Below, in pieces: positions 1 through 5,212 of a stretch of 5,384 nucleotides of DNA. Below the pieces are notes generated by a model, which was not told where the DNA came from, made no database searches, and saw only the letters and a list, made by a program, of their open reading frames with translations. Every line of letters starts with the position of its first letter. Position 1 is the stretch's first letter. The position numbers and the translations under genes are program-made. The stretch lies in contig CANREO010000073.1 of assembly GCA_947629635.1 (NCBI GenBank), positions 1-5,384 of the forward strand, given 5' to 3'. Origin of the DNA: an uncultured Clostridia bacterium (lineage in GTDB: Bacteria > Bacillota > Clostridia > Christensenellales > CAG-917).

Positions 1-637
1 AGTTTACCATCTGATTGCACAGCGTGGAGAGGTGGCTTGCGGGAGCGGACGTGATCTTGCCGGGAATTCCGCCCAAGCCTTCGCGTATCAATTGTTTGAG
101 CGACCAACCGGCGCAATATCCGGTCAGCATTGAAAGATCGTGCAAATGAATTTTCGCCTCGCGGTGCGCGTTGGCAATTTCGTCGTCGTAAATCTCGCTG
201 AGCCAGTAGTTTGCCGTGACGGCGCCGCTGTTGGACAAAATGAGTCCGCCGACGGAATAAGACACGGTCGAGTTTTCTTTGACGCGCCAATCGTTGACTT
301 TGATGTAGTTGTCGACAGTATTTTTATAGTCGAGCATTGTGGAATTCATGTCGCGCAACTTTTGATGTTGTTTTCTATAAAGAATATACGCTTTTGCGAC
401 TTCCACATAGCTTGCTTGGATAAGCACGACTTCCACCGCGTCTTGCACGTCCTCGACGGTGACTATGTCGTTTTTGATCTTGTCATTGAAAGTCGCCGTG
501 ACGCGCAACGCCAACAGATCCAAAATGTCGTCGTTGAAGGGTTTTCCCACTGCGGCGAACGCTTTTTGAATTGCCACCTTGATTTTGTTCAGATTGAATG
601 GAACTATATTTCCATCTCTTTTTTTCACACTCAGCAT
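1..637 (-). CDS. nrdD: Anaerobic (class III) ribonucleoside-triphosphate reductase, N-terminal part
   Basis: This gene encodes the large subunit of the oxygen-sensitive glycyl-radical ribonucleotide reductase, a cytoplasmic enzyme that makes dNTPs from NTPs. Only the first 212 codons are here; the family is usually about 600-750 residues, so most of the catalytic barrel and the C-terminal radical glycine lie outside. I translated the minus strand by hand. Residues 1-90 form an ATP-cone, beginning MLSVKKRDGNIVPFNLNKI with a later KPFNDDILDLL. The catalytic domain follows, with WRVKENSTVSYSVGGL (117-132), IHLHDL (163-168), GYCAGWSLKQL (173-183) and SAPASHLSTLCNQMVN (197-212). Cys175 probably matches the first active-site cysteine of the family (Cys79 in phage T4 NrdD). 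ATG at 637 is chosen because it places the ATP-cone at the usual N-terminus, with AAAAGGGG at 650-657 upstream. The gene is divergent from luxS and probably under NrdR control. An nrdG activase would be expected downstream, off the left edge. Confidence 0.95.
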   Translation of the reverse strand, partial: MLSVKKRDGNIVPFNLNKIKVAIQKAFAAVGKPFNDDILDLLALRVTATFNDKIKNDIVTVEDVQDAVEVVLIQASYVEVAKAYILYRKQHQKLRDMNSTMLDYKNTVDNYIKVNDWRVKENSTVSYSVGGLILSNSGAVTANYWLSEIYDDEIANAHREAKIHLHDLSMLTGYCAGWSLKQLIREGLGGIPGKITSAPASHLSTLCNQMVN

Positions 638-673
638 AAATTTGTGAAACCCCTTTTGAAAATTTGCTTTTTC

Positions 674-701
674 ATTATAACAACTAAGGGCGATATGTCA
701 A
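674..701 (-). promoter_or_regulatory. nrdD promoter (sigma-70/sigma-A type)
   Basis: On the minus strand TTGACA (696-701) is followed after 16 bases by TATAAT (674-679), both perfect consensus hexamers. The predicted transcript start is near 667, giving a leader of about 30 bases that contains AAAAGGGG about 12 bases before the nrdD start at 637. A promoter this strong would normally need a repressor, which fits the NrdR-like sites just upstream. Confidence 0.8.
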
Positions 702-708
702 GCGCAAA

Positions 709-724
709 TCGCAAAATAAAGTGT
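709..724. promoter_or_regulatory. NrdR box-like site, promoter-proximal
   Basis: TCGCAAAATAAAGTGT matches 12 of 16 positions of the NrdR-box consensus ACACWATATATWGTGT; the right half (GTGT) is the well-preserved one. It lies eight bases upstream of the nrdD -35 element. NrdR is the ATP/dATP-sensing repressor of ribonucleotide reductase genes and binds paired 16-bp palindromes about three helical turns apart. This site is weak alone and is supported mainly by its spacing to the better site at 741-756 and by the adjacent nrdD. A small offset in the match cannot be excluded. Confidence 0.5.
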
Positions 725-740
725 GAAACATTTTTGCGAA

Positions 741-756
741 ACACAACATATTGTAG
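741..756. promoter_or_regulatory. NrdR box-like site, promoter-distal
   Basis: ACACAACATATTGTAG matches 13 of 16 positions of the NrdR consensus, with an intact left half ACAC and the central ATAT. Its centre is 32 bp from that of the box at 709-724, and 16 bp separate the two sites. This agrees with the tandem arrangement known for NrdR operators (15-16 bp apart). Both lie upstream of the nrdD -35, so repression would act through binding just upstream of polymerase or through bending. The assignment is by consensus and spacing only. Confidence 0.6.
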
Positions 757-767
757 TTTTGTAAAAT

Positions 768-812
768 ATTGCCGAAAATTGCAATTTACAAAATTTGTCG
801 TTTTTCGGCAAT
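768..812. repeat. Perfect 11-bp inverted repeat with 23-base spacer
   Basis: ATTGCCGAAAA at 768-778 is exactly complementary to TTTTCGGCAAT at 802-812. The spacer (779-801) is AT-rich and itself weakly dyadic (CAATTT ... AAATTTG). It lies in the middle of the nrdD-luxS divergent region, outside both genes. No run of T or A suitable for termination adjoins either arm, so it does not look like an intrinsic terminator. A binding site for a dimeric or looping regulator, or the remnant of a small structured RNA, are the plausible readings. I do not recognise a named operator. Confidence 0.55.
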
Positions 813-838
813 GTAGCGCGCTGTATTTTTTAAAACCG

Positions 839-890
839 CCATTCTAATTGCATAATGGTTTTTTATGCATTGATTTTATGCGTACTATAA
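839..890. other. Cluster of short dyads and direct repeats, function unknown
   Basis: This AT-rich stretch upstream of the luxS promoter contains CCATT (839-843) / AATGG (854-858), the inverted repeat TGCATAA (849-855) / TTATGCA (863-869), and a direct repeat TTTTATGC at 861-868 and 874-881. A poor TACTAT (883-888) could serve as a -10 but lacks a good -35. Together with the larger inverted repeat to its left it accounts for most of the unexplained part of the 340-base intergenic region. No open reading frame here looks real. Confidence 0.3.
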
Positions 891-931
891 GTGTATGTAA
901 AAATTACGCAAAATACTTTCCGTTTGACACA

Positions 932-960
932 TTGACAAATGTATTTCGCCGGACTACAAT
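932..960 (+). promoter_or_regulatory. luxS promoter
   Basis: TTGACA (932-937), 17 bases, then TACAAT (955-960) is a near-consensus vegetative promoter. A second TTGACA lies eight bases upstream at 924-929 but has no -10 at proper spacing. The predicted transcript start is about 966-968, which rules out the upstream in-frame ATG at 939 as the start codon and leaves only about 11 bases of leader. Confidence 0.7.
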
Positions 961-965
961 GCTTT

Positions 966-970
966 AAGGA
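966..970 (+). promoter_or_regulatory. luxS ribosome binding site that decides the start
   Basis: AAGGA at 966-970 lies seven bases before ATG 978 but only one base before the in-frame ATG 972, so 978 is the preferred start. The site coincides with the predicted 5' end of the mRNA, an unusually tight arrangement. Confidence 0.6.
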
Positions 971-977
971 TATGGAT

Positions 978-1454
978 ATGGAAAGGATCGCAAGTTTTTC
1001 AATAAATCATCTTAAACTGGAAAGGGGTCTGTATGTCTCGCGTCGTGACGTTCGAAACGGCGTTTGCGTCACCACTTTCGATCTGCGCATGCGCCGTCCG
1101 AACCGAGAGCCTGTCATGGATATGGCCGCTCTGCATACCATAGAGCATCTCGGCGCAACATATCTGCGCAACAGTGCGCGCAAGGACGAAATAGTTTATT
1201 TCGGGCCGATGGGTTGTCGGACGGGATGCTATCTTGTCATGTTCGGAGAACTCAAAAGCGTCGACGTTTTAGACCTTGTTGTCGATATGTGCAAATTTAT
1301 CCTCGGATATGAGGGCGACATCCCGGGCGCCAAACCGGAAGAATGCGGAAATTATCTTGAACAAAATTTGAATATGGCAAAATATTATGTGCAAAAGTAT
1401 CTGGATGCGCTTGAAAAAGAGCCGTGTATTGAATATCCCGCTTCCAATCGTTGA
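978..1454 (+). CDS. luxS: S-ribosylhomocysteine lyase (AI-2 synthesis)
   Basis: LuxS is a cytoplasmic metalloenzyme that cleaves S-ribosylhomocysteine to homocysteine and 4,5-dihydroxy-2,3-pentanedione, the precursor of the AI-2 signal. It completes the two-step detoxification route of the activated-methyl cycle. The 158-residue product has full family length. The metal site is visible as HTIEH (His53, Glu56, His57) and Cys123 in KPEECGNY. The catalytic cysteine is Cys80 in MGCRTGCYL. FDLRMRRPNREP (35-46) is the usual substrate-pocket segment. ATG 978 is used because AAGGA is seven bases upstream and MERIASFSINH aligns with the normal LuxS N-terminus; ATG 972 would add two residues. It is monocistronic here, and no mtn/pfs or methionine-cycle gene is in the window. 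It is divergent from nrdD, separated by 340 bases. No strong plus-strand terminator follows. Confidence 0.97.
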   Translation: MERIASFSINHLKLERGLYVSRRDVRNGVCVTTFDLRMRRPNREPVMDMAALHTIEHLGATYLRNSARKDEIVYFGPMGCRTGCYLVMFGELKSVDVLDLVVDMCKFILGYEGDIPGAKPEECGNYLEQNLNMAKYYVQKYLDALEKEPCIEYPASNR

Positions 1455-1535
1455 ATTTATCATATAAATGTGCCAAAAGTGTTGATTTAATTGAATTTTC
1501 CACAGCAAGAGTTCGCGTTTTGTGAAAGTTTGTTT

Positions 1536-1564
1536 AAAAAGGCAAGGCATTTTCGCCTTGCCTT
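1536..1564 (-). terminator. Rho-independent terminator of the GtrA-like gene
   Basis: A 10-bp stem AAGGCAAGGC (1539-1548) / GCCTTGCCTT (1555-1564) with a six-base loop is followed on the minus strand by TTTTT from the A-run at 1536-1540. It sits 35 bases past the stop codon of the minus-strand membrane protein gene. Read on the plus strand it lacks a T-tail (TTCATGAT follows), so it would stop luxS transcripts poorly at best. The remaining bases of 1455-1598 show nothing else I can name. Confidence 0.8.
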
Positions 1565-1598
1565 CATGATATCCGAAATTTATCTGCGGATTTTAAGT

Positions 1599-2390
1599 CT
1601 ATTGTTCTATATCCGAAGCCGACTCTGCCAAGGTCGTCTCGTCAACAGGGGAAATTTGTTCGTAATCGGAGCCTAATGTCTCGACCGCCGTTTTCTTTTT
1701 GCTTCCCCAATTGCGCATGACGAGGAATTTGCATCCCAGGAAGTTGATGACAAAGCTCAGGAAACTGCCGACAAATTTACTGACATAGCCGCCCAACGCG
1801 TAAATTGTTTGGTCGCCGGGTTTGGTTTTGGCTATTGCCTCCGTAATTACGCCGCCCAAGTAGGTATTGAGCACAATAATAATCGCAACGAGCAATGCGT
1901 ACATTATGGCGGCGATCACGATGTTGTTGGTGGCGTTGAAGGTTTTTTTGCGGTTGAGTATAAATGTGCAAATCTGTGCGATAACGTTGGAAATCAAAAA
2001 CGCGATAAACGCACCGAGTCCGCCCACTGATGTGTCGTAGCGGAACACGAACCAATTTATAGGTCTATTTACGTTTTTCAGGCATGCGCTAAGCACTGCG
2101 TAAGTGATATATTCAATGGCGAAGCAAATGAGACTGAACATAAAAAAGAACAGCATTTGCCTTATGTTTTCATGCGCTTTAAGCCAATCGGCAAATTTTT
2201 TTATTGAGTGCGGCAACTTTCTCTTCTGCTTCTTTTGGATCTCTTCCGCACGGTCGATATTTACGGTTTCGGCGTCATTCGGACGTTGTTCCGTGCTTTC
2301 GTCTGTTTGTACGCAATTGTCTAAAGACTGTTGTTGCTCGTCAACTACGTTTGCCGTCGCGCTGTCACTGCGCGTGATCTCATCGCTCAT
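1599..2390 (-). CDS. GtrA-like four-helix membrane protein with acidic tails
   Basis: The 263-residue product has four hydrophobic segments at about 79-102, 123-146, 157-178 and 199-224, with FILNRKKTF (143-151) after the second. This pattern fits the GtrA-like family (PF04138), integral membrane proteins linked to flipping or transfer of lipid-linked sugars and to cell-surface polysaccharide synthesis. The core is preceded by a hydrophilic, acidic N-terminal region (about 1-50), then a basic patch QKKQKRK (52-58), and followed by a 35-residue acidic tail. Both tails are probably disordered and cytoplasmic. GtrA proteins are usually about 120-160 residues, so the tails are additions. ATG 2390 is supported by AGGGGG at 2395-2400, four bases upstream. 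The gene has its own consensus promoter and terminator. No glycosyltransferase is adjacent, so the substrate is unknown; assignment rests on topology and motif. Confidence 0.8.
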   Translation of the reverse strand: MSDEITRSDSATANVVDEQQQSLDNCVQTDESTEQRPNDAETVNIDRAEEIQKKQKRKLPHSIKKFADWLKAHENIRQMLFFFMFSLICFAIEYITYAVLSACLKNVNRPINWFVFRYDTSVGGLGAFIAFLISNVIAQICTFILNRKKTFNATNNIVIAAIMYALLVAIIIVLNTYLGGVITEAIAKTKPGDQTIYALGGYVSKFVGSFLSFVINFLGCKFLVMRNWGSKKKTAVETLGSDYEQISPVDETTLAESASDIEQ

Positions 2391-2415
2391 ATTTCCCCCT
2401 CGTCGTTACAAAATC

Positions 2416-2444
2416 ATTATAAAGTCGGCACTGCGCGTTGTCAA
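2416..2444 (-). promoter_or_regulatory. Promoter of the GtrA-like gene
   Basis: On the minus strand TTGACA (2439-2444), 17 bases, TATAAT (2416-2421) is a perfect consensus promoter. The predicted start near 2409 gives an approximately 19-base leader carrying AGGGGG. Its -35 lies 16 bases from the -35 of the divergent U32 promoter, so the two polymerases would be placed back to back. Confidence 0.85.
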
Positions 2445-2460
2445 TATGCGTATGTTTGAG

Positions 2461-2489
2461 TTGTCTACTGCTGTGCCGCGTGTTATAAT
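2461..2489 (+). promoter_or_regulatory. Promoter of the U32-family gene, predicted leaderless start
   Basis: TTGTCT (2461-2466), 17 bases, TATAAT (2484-2489). Only six bases (CGAGAT) separate the -10 from the ATG at 2496, so a normal start seven bases after the -10 falls on the A of the start codon. There is no Shine-Dalgarno sequence between the promoter and the ATG. Confidence 0.75.
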
Positions 2490-2495
2490 CGAGAT

Positions 2496-4628
2496 ATGAC
2501 AGAGTTATTGGCTCCGGCCGGGGATGTCAAAAGTTTTGACGCGGCAATCGCCTGCGGAGCAGACGCGATCTATCTCGGCCTTTCAAACTTCAATGCGCGC
2601 ATGAAGGCGGACAACTTTAATGCAGACAACCTTGCGGAGCATATCGCCAGGGCGCACTTTTTCGGTGTCAAGGTCTATGTCGCCGTCAATACTATTATTC
2701 TAAACGATGAAATGAACGTGGCGGTCGAACTTGTACGAAAGGCATTGGACGCGGGCGCGGACGCCTTCATCGTGCAGGACTTGGGATTTGCGGCGCTACT
2801 TAAAAGGCAATTCGAAGGCATCAGATTGCATGCGAGTACGCAACTTGGCGTGCACAATCTGTACGGAGCGTTGATGGCGGAGCGGATGGGCTTTTGCAGA
2901 GTTGTGCTCTCGCGCGAAACCAAATTGGAGGACATTAAGCGAATAAAGCAAGGTACGTCTCTCGAATTGGAATGCTTTGTGCAAGGTGCGCTGTGCGTGG
3001 CATTCAGTGGCAATTGCTATATGAGCGCCGTAGAGCAGGGGGCAAGCGGCAACAGGGGGCTTTGTAAACAGATGTGCCGTTTGCCATACGAAGCGGAAAT
3101 AAACGGAAAGCGCGCAAGCGGATTTCTCCTCAGCGCAAGAGATCTTGGACTGGAAGCAAACGTCTCGGAGCTTATAGATGCCGGCGTGACCTCATTCAAA
3201 ATAGAGGGCAGAATGCGACGAGCCAATTATGTGGGGCAGGCCGTTTTAAATTATCGTAAGTTGATTGACGGCGGTAAGCTCTCGCTCGCAGATGAAGAGG
3301 CGATGAGAGCCGCTTTCAGCCGTGGGGAATATTTGCGCCGGGGATATCTTGATCCGGGCGTGCCCGACGGAGTTATAAATGCCGAAGTAAACAATCATTC
3401 CGGTCTGTACTTGGGCACGATAACCGATGTGCGCAAATTCAAAAACGAACTTTGCGAGGTAACGTTGCGATCCGACCGCGAAATTAGGGATGGCGACGGG
3501 ATAAAGCTGTACGAGAATGGCAGCGAATGCGCAAGTCTCGGGGTGGGCGGCGTTCGCAGATCCTCCATAAATAATTATACTTTTATCACTGCCGCGAAAC
3601 TGAGACCCGGACAGGAGGCGCGGCTTATCTTTGACGCGTCCAACGAGGAAGAAATTTTCAAAAAAAGACTTTTTAATGTGATAAACGTATATATAAAAGC
3701 CAAAATCGGTGAAAAACTTTTGATAAAAGCGACATATGTTCCGCTTCGCGGCGAGGGTAAAAATACAATAAGCACATGGCGAGAAGGAGATGCCCTGGAA
3801 GCGGCGCGAGGAAGCGAAGTCACGGCGGAACAGTTTGTGCAATTGGCTTCGAGAGGCAAGGATTTCGGATTTATTACCGGCAATTGCGAGGTCGAAACAA
3901 ACGGAGTTTTTGTCGCAAAATCGGTGGTAAACGCTTTAAGGCGCGAAGTTTTTTCGGAATTGAGAGACAAAATCGTCGCAGCCAATCGACCGCCGAGGAT
4001 CAATGAGCGCGTTGACGGCGAAACGCATCGCGGAAAGAGAAAGACTTTGGGCAAAATATACGTTGTCAGACAACCGATACGGCTTAATTTAAACGAGAGG
4101 GATATTGCCATGCTCTGTCCTAATGAATATAGCGAGGCGGAGATCAGACGGCTCGAAGAGGGGATAGAGGGCACCGTGGCATTGCAATTGCCCGTCATTG
4201 CCAACGGCAAAGATATAAGGATGCTCGAAACGCTGCTTGAGAGGACGGGAATAAAACTGCTGGTAAGCGAAAACATCTACGGACTTTATTTTTCCGCCAA
4301 AGGGTATAACGTCATTGCAGGTGCGGGTCATAACATTGCAAACAACGAAGCTTATGACGCTTGTCTTGCGCTCGGAGCGGCAGCGGCAGTGCCTTCAGCG
4401 GAATATCCCACGTCGATCGACGGCGAAGTATATTGTTGCGACGGCGAACTCCCGTTGATGACATTTGCGCACTGTCCTTATAAGACCGTATTCAAAAACA
4501 CATGCGATAATTGCTCGTATGTCGGGGATATGACGATCAAAAGAGAAAATCACAGTTACATCGTGCGCCGCACAAGGCTTGCCCAATGCTATTTTGGGCT
4601 GTTTCCGACCGAAAATAAATATAAATAA
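2496..4628 (+). CDS. U32-family iron-sulfur RNA hydroxylation protein (RlhA/TrhP type) with DUF3656
   Basis: The family was named for collagenase-like peptidases. Characterised bacterial members (RlhA on 23S rRNA, TrhP on tRNA uridine 34) are iron-sulfur proteins for prephenate-dependent RNA hydroxylation, so an RNA-modifying role is more likely than proteolysis. The 710-residue product opens with MTELLAPAGD and GADAIYLGL, typical of the U32 barrel (about 1-310). The U32 signature is complete at 159-177 (ECFVQGALCVAFSGNCYMS), followed by NRGLCKQMCR (186-195). Cys167, 174, 190 and 194 are the likely cluster ligands. A DUF3656 region spans about 385-500, ending in VVNALRREVFSEL. The C-terminal part carries Cys660, 670, 673 and 698. 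The domain order resembles RlhA (about 650 residues), but a tRNA target cannot be excluded. The start is fixed by the conserved N-terminus and no upstream in-frame start. It has no Shine-Dalgarno site. No clear terminator follows. Confidence 0.9.
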   Translation: MTELLAPAGDVKSFDAAIACGADAIYLGLSNFNARMKADNFNADNLAEHIARAHFFGVKVYVAVNTIILNDEMNVAVELVRKALDAGADAFIVQDLGFAALLKRQFEGIRLHASTQLGVHNLYGALMAERMGFCRVVLSRETKLEDIKRIKQGTSLELECFVQGALCVAFSGNCYMSAVEQGASGNRGLCKQMCRLPYEAEINGKRASGFLLSARDLGLEANVSELIDAGVTSFKIEGRMRRANYVGQAVLNYRKLIDGGKLSLADEEAMRAAFSRGEYLRRGYLDPGVPDGVINAEVNNHSGLYLGTITDVRKFKNELCEVTLRSDREIRDGDGIKLYENGSECASLGVGGVRRSSINNYTFITAAKLRPGQEARLIFDASNEEEIFKKRLFNVINVYIKAKIGEKLLIKATYVPLRGEGKNTISTWREGDALEAARGSEVTAEQFVQLASRGKDFGFITGNCEVETNGVFVAKSVVNALRREVFSELRDKIVAANRPPRINERVDGETHRGKRKTLGKIYVVRQPIRLNLNERDIAMLCPNEYSEAEIRRLEEGIEGTVALQLPVIANGKDIRMLETLLERTGIKLLVSENIYGLYFSAKGYNVIAGAGHNIANNEAYDACLALGAAAAVPSAEYPTSIDGEVYCCDGELPLMTFAHCPYKTVFKNTCDNCSYVGDMTIKRENHSYIVRRTRLAQCYFGLFPTENKYK

Positions 4629-4671
4629 ATCTCATATTTAAAAATAAATCGAATATAATTTTTTATGCTTA

Positions 4672-4700
4672 TTGACATTGGTCGAAAAAAGTTTTATAAC
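4672..4700 (+). promoter_or_regulatory. Promoter of the 77-residue membrane protein gene
   Basis: TTGACA (4672-4677), 17 bases, TATAAC (4695-4700). The predicted transcript start is near 4707, giving a purine-rich leader of about 27 bases. It makes the small gene an independent transcription unit, 44 bases after the U32 gene stop. Confidence 0.8.
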
Positions 4701-4716
4701 TAAAAAAGAAAAAAGA

Positions 4717-4723
4717 AAAGGAG
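4717..4723 (+). promoter_or_regulatory. Strong ribosome binding site of the small membrane protein gene
   Basis: AAAGGAG at 4717-4723 lies ten bases before ATG 4734. It is the best Shine-Dalgarno match in the window and strongly supports translation of this short gene. Confidence 0.75.
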
Positions 4724-4733
4724 ATTATCAATT

Positions 4734-4967
4734 ATGATAGCAACATGGTTTAACAAACAATCGCGTTTAATCCAAATCATTCTTCTGCTTATCCCGTTTG
4801 TCAACTGGATCACAGAGATCCTCGTCAGATGGTCTGCATTTTTGAAGACAAAGAATCCGCTTACGCTTGTTGCTGCTATTCTTGTCACATTCTTTGGCTT
4901 GGTCATTGGCTGGGTGGATATCATCTGGTGTTTGGTGTTCAAACATCTCTGCCTTGCAAAAGCGTAA
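4734..4967 (+). CDS. Small two-helix membrane protein, function unknown
   Basis: I do not recognise a named family. The 77-residue product has two predicted transmembrane segments, about 11-32 (RLIQIILLLIPFVNWITEIL) and 42-69, joined by a short basic turn (FLKTKNP). Tryptophans sit at helix edges (W5, W25, W33, W60, W65). A GLVIGW stretch in the second helix could pack helix to helix. It has no signal-peptidase site and no enzymatic motif. It resembles small Pmp3/YqaE-like proteins only in size and hairpin topology, not in sequence. Reality of the gene is well supported: consensus promoter, AAAGGAG ribosome binding site, and a GC-rich terminator nine bases past the stop. It is probably an inner-membrane protein; role and partners are unknown. 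Confidence 0.85.
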   Translation: MIATWFNKQSRLIQIILLLIPFVNWITEILVRWSAFLKTKNPLTLVAAILVTFFGLVIGWVDIIWCLVFKHLCLAKA

Positions 4968-4975
4968 AACAGAAA

Positions 4976-5010
4976 AATCGCCCGACAATGTCGGGCGATT
5001 CTATTTGTTT
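4976..5010 (+). terminator. Rho-independent terminator after the small membrane protein gene
   Basis: An 11-bp perfect stem AATCGCCCGAC (4976-4986) / GTCGGGCGATT (4990-5000) with an AAT loop is followed by CTATTTGTTT on the plus strand. On the minus strand the stem is followed by TTTTTCTGTTTT (from the A-run at 4973-4977), so it can also act as a backstop for leftward transcription from the tRNA genes. Confidence 0.9.
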
Positions 5011-5027
5011 TATGTAAATAAAATATA

Positions 5028-5044
5028 TTTATAATCATTATAAA
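5028..5044. repeat. 17-base near-perfect AT palindrome
   Basis: TTTATAAT (5028-5035), C, ATTATAAA (5037-5044). It contains a TATAAT on each strand, but neither has a good -35 at the right distance. It lies in the 5001-5155 gap, which otherwise shows only T-rich sequence and no credible gene; the longest minus-strand reading frame there is a 17-codon tail with no placed ribosome site. Confidence 0.35.
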
Positions 5045-5155
5045 GCGCGATTTTTTTGTTTATAGGATCTTAAGGAAACGCAGTGCCGAATTTTTGATTT
5101 TTAAAAGACTTTTTTCGTATCATGTGTGAACAACTTGCTTTTCCTTGTTTGCGAG

Positions 5156-5208
5156 AAAAAAAACAATCTAATTCGTTCCAAACATTAAAAGTGGTTCGAA
5201 TTAGATTG
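5156..5208 (-). terminator. Rho-independent terminator of the tRNA cluster
   Basis: On the minus strand CAATCTAATTCG (5197-5208) pairs perfectly over 12 bp with CGAATTAGATTG (5164-5175), and is followed by eight T (A-run at 5156-5163). The 21-base loop can form a further CCA/TGG pairing. It begins four bases after the CCA end of tRNA-Val. The stem is AT-rich and the loop long for a terminator, but the U8 tract and position are convincing. Confidence 0.82.
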
Positions 5209-5212
5209 CGAC

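Noticed and set aside
768..812. Inverted repeat as a terminator
   Set aside because: The spacer is 23 bases, no U-tract follows either arm, and the flanking genes are divergent so no termination is expected there.
140..847. 235-codon open frame on the plus strand
   Set aside because: It lies opposite nrdD, whose minus-strand translation matches class III reductase motifs throughout; the frame then runs through the nrdD promoter region.
939..977. Upstream ATG 939 as the luxS start
   Set aside because: It lies between the -35 and -10 of the luxS promoter and has no ribosome site; the added residues are not part of the LuxS family N-terminus.
961..977. SAM-responsive riboswitch ahead of luxS
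   Set aside because: The predicted leader is only about 11 bases, far too short for any aptamer, and the upstream dyads do not match an S-box layout.
1539..1564. Hairpin as a plus-strand terminator for luxS
   Set aside because: No T-run follows the stem on the plus strand; the T-tail is only on the minus strand.
3575..4276. 233-codon open frame on the minus strand
   Set aside because: It is antisense to the U32 gene, has no family resemblance I can see, and is serine/leucine-rich as expected from an antisense frame of a coding region.
4700..5038. 112-codon open frame on the minus strand
   Set aside because: It is antisense to the small membrane protein gene and crosses its terminator and promoter; it has no ribosome site.
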